The notes under the pieces: generated by a model
What the model saw: the letters and a program-made list of their open reading frames with translations, nothing else
What the model was told of the DNA's origin: nothing
Databases searched by the model: none
DNA from: Pseudomonas huaxiensis
GTDB lineage: Bacteria; Pseudomonadota; Gammaproteobacteria; Pseudomonadales; Pseudomonadaceae
Assembly: GCF_003231275.1 (NCBI RefSeq)
Contig: NZ_QKVL01000050.1
Span: forward strand, 1-37,533
Direction: 5' to 3'
Length of the DNA stretch: 37,533 bases
Shown here: positions 32,610 to 37,533 of the stretch, piece after piece
How the letters are laid out: every line of letters begins with the position of its first letter
How positions within the stretch are numbered: position 1 is the stretch's first letter
Made by a program: the position numbers and the translations under genes

Positions 32610-34478
32610 ATGACAATAAGATCGTTACCCGCCGCACTCTCTCCCCTGTCCGTGGCCGTCCAGGCCGTGCTGCTGGTGAGCACCCTGGCCATGGCGCCTG
32701 CCCAGGCCAAGCCTGTGACCTGGGAAGACATCGCCGACGACCACAAGACCACCAACAACGTGCTGCAATACGGCATGGGCACCAACGCCCAGCGCTGGAG
32801 CCCGCTGGCTGTGGTCAACGACAAGAACGTGTTCAAGCTGACCCCGGCCTGGTCGTACTCGTTCGGCGACGAGAAGCAGCGTGGACAGGAGTCGCAAGCG
32901 ATCATTCATGACGGCGTGGTCTACGTTACCGGTTCCTACTCGCGGGTCTTCGCCCTCGACGCCAAGACCGGCAAACGCCTGTGGACCTACAACCACCGCC
33001 TGCCGGACGACATCCGTCCATGCTGTGACGTGGTCAACCGCGGCGCCGCCATCTTCGGCGACAAGATCTACTTCGGCACCCTCGACTCGCGCGTCATCGC
33101 GCTGAACAAGGACACCGGCAAGGTCATCTGGAACAAGAAATTCGGCGATCACAGCGCCGGCTACACCATGACCGGTGCGCCGACCCTGATCAAAGACCAG
33201 AAGACCGGCAAAGTCCTGCTGATCCACGGCAGCTCCGGTGACGAATTCGGCGTGGTTGGCCAACTGTTCGCCCGCGATCCGGACACCGGTGAAGAAGTCT
33301 GGATGCGTCCGTTCGTCGAAGGCCACATGGGCCGCATGAACGGTAAAGACAGCACCCCGACCGGCGATGTGAAAGCACCGTCCTGGCCGGATGATCCGAC
33401 TACCGAAACCGGCAAGGTCGAGGCCTGGAGCCACGGCGGTGGCGCCCCTTGGCAGAGCGCGAGCTTCGACGCCGAGACCAACACCATCATCGTCGGTGCC
33501 GGCAACCCTGGCCCATGGAACACCTGGGCACGGACCTCGAAAGACGGCAACCCGCACGACTACGACAGCCTCTATACCTCCGGCCAGGTCGGCGTTGACC
33601 CAACCACCGGTGAAGTGAAGTGGTTCTACCAGCACACCCCGAACGATGCCTGGGACTTCTCCGGCAACAACGAACTGGTGCTGTTCGACTACAAAGACAA
33701 AGACGGCAAGCAGTACAAGGCCACCGCCCACGCTGACCGTAATGGCTTCTTCTATGTGGTCGACCGTACCAACGGCAAATTGAAGAACGCCTTCCCGTTC
33801 GCCGACAACATCACCTGGGCCAGCCATATCGACCTCAAGACCGGCCGTCCGGTCGAGAACGAAGGCCAGCGTCCGCCCAAGCCAGAGCCTGGCGAAACCC
33901 GTGGTAAGTCGGTCGAAGTCTCGCCGCCGTTCCTCGGTGGCAAGAACTGGAACCCAATGGCCTACAGCCAGGACACCGGCCTGTTCTACGTGCCGTCCAA
34001 CCAGTGGAAAGAGGAATACTGGACCGAGACCGTCAACTACAAGAAAGGCTCCGCGTACCTGGGCATGGGCTTCCGCATCAAACGGATGTACGAAGACCAC
34101 GTAGGCTCGCTGCGCGCCATGGACCCGACCACCGGCAAGATGGTCTGGGAACACAAAGAGCGTCTGCCGCTGTGGGCTGGCGTGCTGGCGACCAAAGGCA
34201 ACCTGGTGTTCACCGGTACCGGTGACGGCTACTTCAAGGCGTTCAACGCCAAGACGGGTGAAGAGCTGTGGAAATTCCAGACCGGTAGCGGCATCGTTTC
34301 GCCACCGATCACCTGGGAACAAGACGGCGAGCAGTACATCGGCGTGACCGTCGGCTACGGCGGTGCTGTTCCACTGTGGGGCGGCGACATGGCTGAGCTG
34401 ACCAAGCCAGTGGCACAAGGCGGTTCGTTCTGGGTATTCAAGATCCCTGCCTGGGATACCAAGACCGCACAGCGTTGA
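32610..34478 (+). CDS. pedE: PQQ-dependent (quinoprotein) alcohol dehydrogenase, calcium type
   Basis: A 622-residue periplasmic enzyme that oxidises ethanol and other alcohols to aldehydes, passing electrons to cytochrome c550. I start at the ATG at 32610 (GGGA nine bases upstream); the frame opens with a TTG at 32595. The signal peptide ends at APAQA (about residue 33). The adjacent cysteines C138-C139 (RPCCD) form the vicinal disulfide, several tryptophan-docking propeller motifs follow (AKTGKRLW, TTGEVKW, AKTGEELW), and the catalytic base is Asp349 (NDAWDFSG). The residue two positions later is Ser351, not Asp, which marks a calcium-dependent PedE/ExaA type rather than the lanthanide-dependent PedH type. 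A terminator follows at 34492. Confidence 0.95.
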   Translation: MTIRSLPAALSPLSVAVQAVLLVSTLAMAPAQAKPVTWEDIADDHKTTNNVLQYGMGTNAQRWSPLAVVNDKNVFKLTPAWSYSFGDEKQRGQESQAIIHDGVVYVTGSYSRVFALDAKTGKRLWTYNHRLPDDIRPCCDVVNRGAAIFGDKIYFGTLDSRVIALNKDTGKVIWNKKFGDHSAGYTMTGAPTLIKDQKTGKVLLIHGSSGDEFGVVGQLFARDPDTGEEVWMRPFVEGHMGRMNGKDSTPTGDVKAPSWPDDPTTETGKVEAWSHGGGAPWQSASFDAETNTIIVGAGNPGPWNTWARTSKDGNPHDYDSLYTSGQVGVDPTTGEVKWFYQHTPNDAWDFSGNNELVLFDYKDKDGKQYKATAHADRNGFFYVVDRTNGKLKNAFPFADNITWASHIDLKTGRPVENEGQRPPKPEPGETRGKSVEVSPPFLGGKNWNPMAYSQDTGLFYVPSNQWKEEYWTETVNYKKGSAYLGMGFRIKRMYEDHVGSLRAMDPTTGKMVWEHKERLPLWAGVLATKGNLVFTGTGDGYFKAFNAKTGEELWKFQTGSGIVSPPITWEQDGEQYIGVTVGYGGAVPLWGGDMAELTKPVAQGGSFWVFKIPAWDTKTAQR

Positions 34479-34491
34479 TCTGAGCTGAACG

Positions 34492-34516
34492 AGGGGGGCC
34501 TGACAGCCCCCCTTTC
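34492..34516 (+). terminator. terminator of the PQQ dehydrogenase gene
   Basis: AGGGGGGC and GCCCCCCT form a perfect 8-bp stem with a 6-base loop, 14 bases after the stop codon, followed by a short T-rich run. Confidence 0.7.
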
Positions 34517-34550
34517 GCTTTCGACTTCAGGGCTCGCCACCCGCCACCTC

Positions 34551-34637
34551 TGTAGGAGCGAGCTTGCTCGCGATGGCTATCGACAGACAGCCACGGTTGT
34601 TGCGTCTGACGCCATCGCGAGCAAGCTCGCTCCTACA
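34551..34637. repeat. REPIN
   Basis: A 27-base REP copy (34551-34577) and its exact inverse (34611-34637) are separated by 33 bases. It carries the same GAGCGAGCTTGCTCGC core as the copies near 11030, 21560 and 24940. It lies between pedE and the pentapeptide-repeat gene. Confidence 0.85.
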
Positions 34638-34673
34638 GGGAAGGCATGGGGCACGCCTCCTCAGGAGATGTCC

Positions 34674-35333
34674 ATGAAATACCTTCCACTACTGCTCGCC
34701 ATTGCCATTTCCCCCGCCTTCGCCGCCATCGCCAATGACGACGCCGGCGACGACAAGCCGCTGACCATCAACGGCTGTGTGATCCAGTCGGGCAGCCAGT
34801 GCCCCAACGCCAACCTCGAAGGCGCTGACCTGAACAACCAGGACATGAGCAAGATGAACCTGGCCGGCGCCAACCTGCGCAACGCCAACCTGCGTCACGC
34901 CAAGCTCGACCTGGCCAACCTGGAAAAAGCCCAGTTGCAGGGCGCCAACCTCAACCGCGCCAGCCTGCAACAGACCAACCTGCGCATCGCCGACCTCACC
35001 GGCGCCAGCCTGGTGGCCGTCCAGGCCTGGGGCATGTTCGCCCAGGGCGCCAAGTTCAACGACGCCAACCTCAGCGCCGCCTACCTTGAATTCGCCCGCC
35101 TGGCCGGGGCCAAGATGCACAACGCCAACCTGCAGGCCGCCGACCTGGAAATGACCTGGCTGAGCCGCGCCGACCTCAAGGGCGCCATCCTCGCCGACGC
35201 CAATCTGCAAGAGGCCAAGTTCGGCGAAAGCAACCTGGAAAAGGCCGATCTGCGCGGAACCCGCAAGCATTACGCGAATTTCCAGGATGCCAACATGGAA
35301 GGCTGCGAGGGCTGCCCCAAGACCTGGGACTGA
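34674..35333 (+). CDS. exported pentapeptide-repeat protein of the ped/exa locus
   Basis: A 219-residue exported protein. The start is the ATG at 34674, because AGGAG lies 6 bases before it and directly abuts the earlier ATG at 34668. The signal peptide ends at SPAFA (about residue 17). Residues 45-210 are A(N/D)Lxx repeats (ANLEGADLNNQDM, ANLRNANLRHAKLDLANLEKA), which fold as a right-handed quadrilateral beta-helix. There is a Cys pair near the N-terminus (35 and 43), and the C-terminus reads CEGCPKTWD. A pentapeptide-repeat gene next to pedE is a standing feature of this locus in P. putida. Its role is unknown. Confidence 0.88.
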   Translation: MKYLPLLLAIAISPAFAAIANDDAGDDKPLTINGCVIQSGSQCPNANLEGADLNNQDMSKMNLAGANLRNANLRHAKLDLANLEKAQLQGANLNRASLQQTNLRIADLTGASLVAVQAWGMFAQGAKFNDANLSAAYLEFARLAGAKMHNANLQAADLEMTWLSRADLKGAILADANLQEAKFGESNLEKADLRGTRKHYANFQDANMEGCEGCPKTWD

Positions 35334-35336
35334 AGC

Positions 35337-35415
35337 GGCAGTTGCAAACGGCAAGTTTCGAGCTGCAAGCGAAGCGTTATGTGAAACGCTCCTAACTTGC
35401 AGCTTGCAGCTTGAA
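35337..35415. repeat. GCAAGCTGCAAG-type repeat, entering the regulator gene
   Basis: GCAGTTGCAAACGGCAAG and its rough mirror CTTGCAGCTTGCAGCTTGAAG (near 35395-35415) resemble the repeat at 27441. The right arm encodes the last seven residues of the response regulator (KLQAAS end). Confidence 0.55.
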
Positions 35416-36048
35416 GCTCGCGACTTCGCGAAGCAGCCCGGTCTGGATCGCCAGATGCACCAGTTCCGCATGGGAACTCACCTGCAACTTGCTTTTGACC
35501 AGGGTTAGGTAGTTGGAAACGGTCTTGCCGCTCAGGCACAGGTGTTCAGCGATCATGCGCATCGAGGTGCCCTTGGCGAGCATCAGGAAGATTTCCGTTT
35601 CCCGCTGGGTCAGGCCATTCAACCGCGCATCCTTGTCCTGCGCCCGCGGCGGTTGGGTCGCCAGTTGCGTGGCCAGAGCCTGTTCGATATAGGCGTGGCC
35701 GGACAACACCCGCCGCACCGCTTCGAGCAGCGTGGCCGGCGTCACCGACTTGGACAGAAAACCGCAGGCGCCAGCGTCCAGCGCCTGGCGCACCAGACCC
35801 AGTTCGGTATGTTCACTGAAAAACAGCACGCGCAGTTGCGGCAGGCGCTGACGTAAGCGGCGGGTGGTTTCCAGGCCGCTGATGCCGGGCAGGTCAAAAT
35901 CCATCAGCACCAACCCCGGCACCTGTTCATGAACCCGTTGCAAGGCCTCTTCGCCGGAGCCGGCTTCGCGCACCGGCAGTTCCTCGGCGAGCACGGCACT
36001 GAGGCCCAGGCGCAGCATGGGGTGATCGTCAACCAGCAGAATGTCCAT
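35392..36048 (-). CDS. pedR1: NarL/LuxR-type response regulator of the ped/exa locus
   Basis: A 218-residue regulator. The receiver domain has acidic residues D7-D8 and phosphoacceptor Asp50 (LVLMDFDLPG), with SEHT and LSKSVTP as the switch Ser/Thr and Lys. A C-terminal LuxR helix-turn-helix follows (LTQRETEIFLMLAKGTSMRMIAEHLCLSGKTVSNYLTLVKSKL). It corresponds in position and type to the regulator between the pentapeptide-repeat protein and the kinase in P. putida. Here no kinase follows, so the partner is elsewhere. The C-terminal tail (SFKLQAAS) is encoded by a dispersed repeat. There is no obvious ribosome-binding site before its ATG. Confidence 0.8.
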   Translation of the reverse strand: MDILLVDDHPMLRLGLSAVLAEELPVREAGSGEEALQRVHEQVPGLVLMDFDLPGISGLETTRRLRQRLPQLRVLFFSEHTELGLVRQALDAGACGFLSKSVTPATLLEAVRRVLSGHAYIEQALATQLATQPPRAQDKDARLNGLTQRETEIFLMLAKGTSMRMIAEHLCLSGKTVSNYLTLVKSKLQVSSHAELVHLAIQTGLLREVASFKLQAAS

Positions 36049-36191
36049 CGGCGTCGTTCTCGTTGTTGTTCGCCAAACCCCATGCTAGAGCCCTGCCCGG
36101 CCCGTCCAGCTACTACTTTGGTAGCGCTTTTGCTGTCGATGGTCGCATTCACAAAGCTGCGCTACTGACCTGTAATACCGGCATAACAAAA

Positions 36192-36755
36192 ATGAGACTG
36201 CCGACTATGCTGCCCCGCGTCCTGTCCGCCCTCGCCTGCCTGACGTTTTCAGGCCTGCTCGCCAGCACTGCCCTGGCTGACACCCCGTTGTTTTCCGCCG
36301 ACGGCTACCGCGCCACCCTCTACCGCAGCCCGACCCCGGCCAGCGCCGAAGGCGCGCAAACCCTCGACACGCCCGGCGTCCAGGCGCTGCTCGCGGCCCA
36401 GCCGCAGCCGTTGCTGATCGACGTCTACAAACGCCAGTGGCTGCACGGCCAGTTCATCGACAGCGAAGCCCACGCCAACCTGCCCGGCAGCCACTGGCTG
36501 GCCAACACCGGCGACGGCGAGCTGGACGCGCAGTGGTCGCAGTACTTCAGCCGTCACCTGCAACGCCTCAGCAACGGCGACCGGCAGCGGCCGATCGTGT
36601 TCTATTGCCGCTCCGATTGCTGGCTGAGCTGGAACGCGGTCAAGCGCGCCACGGCGCTGGGCTACACACGCCTGTACTGGTACCGTGACGGCCTGGATGC
36701 CTGGGAAGCCGCGGGCCTGCCCGTGGTTGCCGCCACGCCCGAGGTCTTTCCCTGA
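36192..36755 (+). CDS. rhodanese-like PQQ-dependent catabolism-associated CW-motif protein
   Basis: A 187-residue exported protein. The start at MRLPTM is uncertain, since no ribosome-binding site decides between 36192 and 36207. The signal peptide ends at ASTALA (about residue 32). It has a rhodanese-like layout with PLLIDVYKRQWLHGQF and then an active-site-like motif Cys139-RSD-Cys143-Trp144 (FYCRSDCWLSWNAVKRA). This motif identifies the protein family known next to PQQ-dependent alcohol dehydrogenases, and it may bind or handle a redox or metal cofactor. It is upstream of the AgmR-like gene (48 bases) and likely cotranscribed with it. A CTTTGGT motif lies 70 bases ahead. Confidence 0.85.
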   Translation: MRLPTMLPRVLSALACLTFSGLLASTALADTPLFSADGYRATLYRSPTPASAEGAQTLDTPGVQALLAAQPQPLLIDVYKRQWLHGQFIDSEAHANLPGSHWLANTGDGELDAQWSQYFSRHLQRLSNGDRQRPIVFYCRSDCWLSWNAVKRATALGYTRLYWYRDGLDAWEAAGLPVVAATPEVFP

Positions 36756-36803
36756 ACGACGACTTCCTTGCGGTCAACGCCAAAAACAATAAGGTGCAAA
36801 GCC

Positions 36804-37469
36804 ATGTACAAGATTCTGATCGCCGACGACCATCCACTGTTTCGCGAAGCCATCCACAACGTCATCAGTGACGGGTTCCCCGGCAGTGAAGTCATGGAAA
36901 CCGCCGACCTCGACAGCGCCCTGGCGCTGACGGGCGAGCACGACGACCTCGACCTCATCCTGCTCGACCTGAACATGCCCGGCATGCACGGCCTGGGCGG
37001 GCTGATAAACCTGCGCAACGAAGCGCCGACCATCCCGGTGGTGATCGTTTCCGCCGAACAGGACAAGCAAGTGGTGCTGCAAGCCATCACCTACGGCGCG
37101 GTGGGCTTCATCACCAAGTCGTCGCCGCGCTCGCAGATGACCGATGCCATCGAGCAGATCCTCAACGGCAACGTCTACCTGCCACCGGACATCATCCGCA
37201 CCCAGAAGAGCGGCAGCCGCCGCAGCCAGAACGAAACTCAGGGCTTTGCCCCGGAACTGCTGCAAGCGCTGACCCGCAAGCAACTGTTGGTGCTGGAACG
37301 CATGACCAAGGGCGAGTCGAACAAGCAGATCGCCTACAACCTCGATATCGCCGAAACCACGGTGAAGGCCCACGTCTCGGCGATCCTGCGCAAGCTCAAT
37401 GTGCATAACCGGGTGCAGGCGATCCTCAGTGCCGGTGATATTGACTTCACGGCGTACCTGCGACGTTAG
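36804..37469 (+). CDS. agmR: AgmR-type response regulator of alcohol oxidation
   Basis: A 221-residue regulator starting at MYKILIADDHPLFREAI behind AAGGTG. The receiver domain has D8-D9, phosphoacceptor Asp55 (LILLDLNMPG) and Lys in TKSSPR. A LuxR/NarL helix-turn-helix ends it (LTRKQLLVLERMTKGESNKQIAYNLDIAETTVKAHVSAILRKL). The wording matches AgmR of Pseudomonas, also named PedR2 in P. putida, which activates genes of PQQ-dependent alcohol oxidation including pedE/exaA-type genes. This makes it the probable regulator of the locus. The 64 bases after its stop hold nothing recognised. Confidence 0.88.
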   Translation: MYKILIADDHPLFREAIHNVISDGFPGSEVMETADLDSALALTGEHDDLDLILLDLNMPGMHGLGGLINLRNEAPTIPVVIVSAEQDKQVVLQAITYGAVGFITKSSPRSQMTDAIEQILNGNVYLPPDIIRTQKSGSRRSQNETQGFAPELLQALTRKQLLVLERMTKGESNKQIAYNLDIAETTVKAHVSAILRKLNVHNRVQAILSAGDIDFTAYLRR

Positions 37470-37533
37470 CGGTTCTTCAAGGAATACGGGGGGTTGGACT
37501 TGGGTGTTGGGAGCTTATCCATTCGATGTGGCA

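Overview
The window reads as chromosomal DNA of a Pseudomonas, most likely of the P. fluorescens group. The signs are high GC throughout, REP/REPIN repeats of the type built on GAGCGAGCTTGCTCGC, a PQQ alcohol dehydrogenase locus of the P. putida ped / P. aeruginosa exa type with an AgmR-type regulator, and a large DUF6543/leucine-rich-repeat toxin-like protein typical of this genus. No rRNA, tRNA, phage, insertion sequence or CRISPR array was seen.

Layout. (1) 1-11000 is a mixed region: a small conserved-looking ORF, a 1372-residue LRR toxin-like protein, a CHASE/GGDEF/EAL cyclic-di-GMP protein, a GapN-like aldehyde dehydrogenase, a VOC-fold protein, an unrecognised protein with a CxC...HxxxC motif, and a small secreted Gly/Thr/Asn-rich protein. 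(2) 11175-15639 (minus strand) holds two colinear paralogous sensor kinases and one sigma54-dependent NtrC-type response regulator. (3) 15875-21435 (plus strand, divergent) holds two paralogous secreted proteins sharing a VDPGPY head domain, a short protein made of regular 11-residue curlin-like repeats, and a 481-residue curlin-repeat protein, ending at a terminator. A strong -24/-12 sigma54 promoter lies in front of this operon, with a dyad upstream in the place expected for an enhancer, so regions 2 and 3 look like one regulated amyloid or fibre system. No curli secretion genes (csgE, csgF, csgG) accompany it here.

(4) 21924-30020 (minus strand) is a catabolic cluster: a KshA-like Rieske oxygenase, a DUF1329 envelope protein, a LuxR-type regulator, a YCF48/BNR-repeat protein, a thiolase, a MaoC hydratase and an SDR closely resembling the steroid C/D-ring enzyme IpdF. 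Four transcription units of this cluster share the same upstream element, GTCC-N4-GGACGATG. This suggests one regulon for a steroid-like or polycyclic substrate. (5) 30207-37469 is a quinoprotein alcohol oxidation locus: the PQQ ethanol dehydrogenase PedE (calcium type), divergent from cytochrome c550 PedF, a SoxYZ-like carrier and a zinc metallohydrolase; then a pentapeptide-repeat protein, two NarL/LuxR-type response regulators (PedR1-like and AgmR-like) and a rhodanese-like protein with a C-x3-CW motif.

The most notable item is the sigma54-controlled curlin-type operon with its double-kinase system. Second is the shared operator in the steroid-like cluster. All family assignments come from reading motifs by eye; no database search was run.
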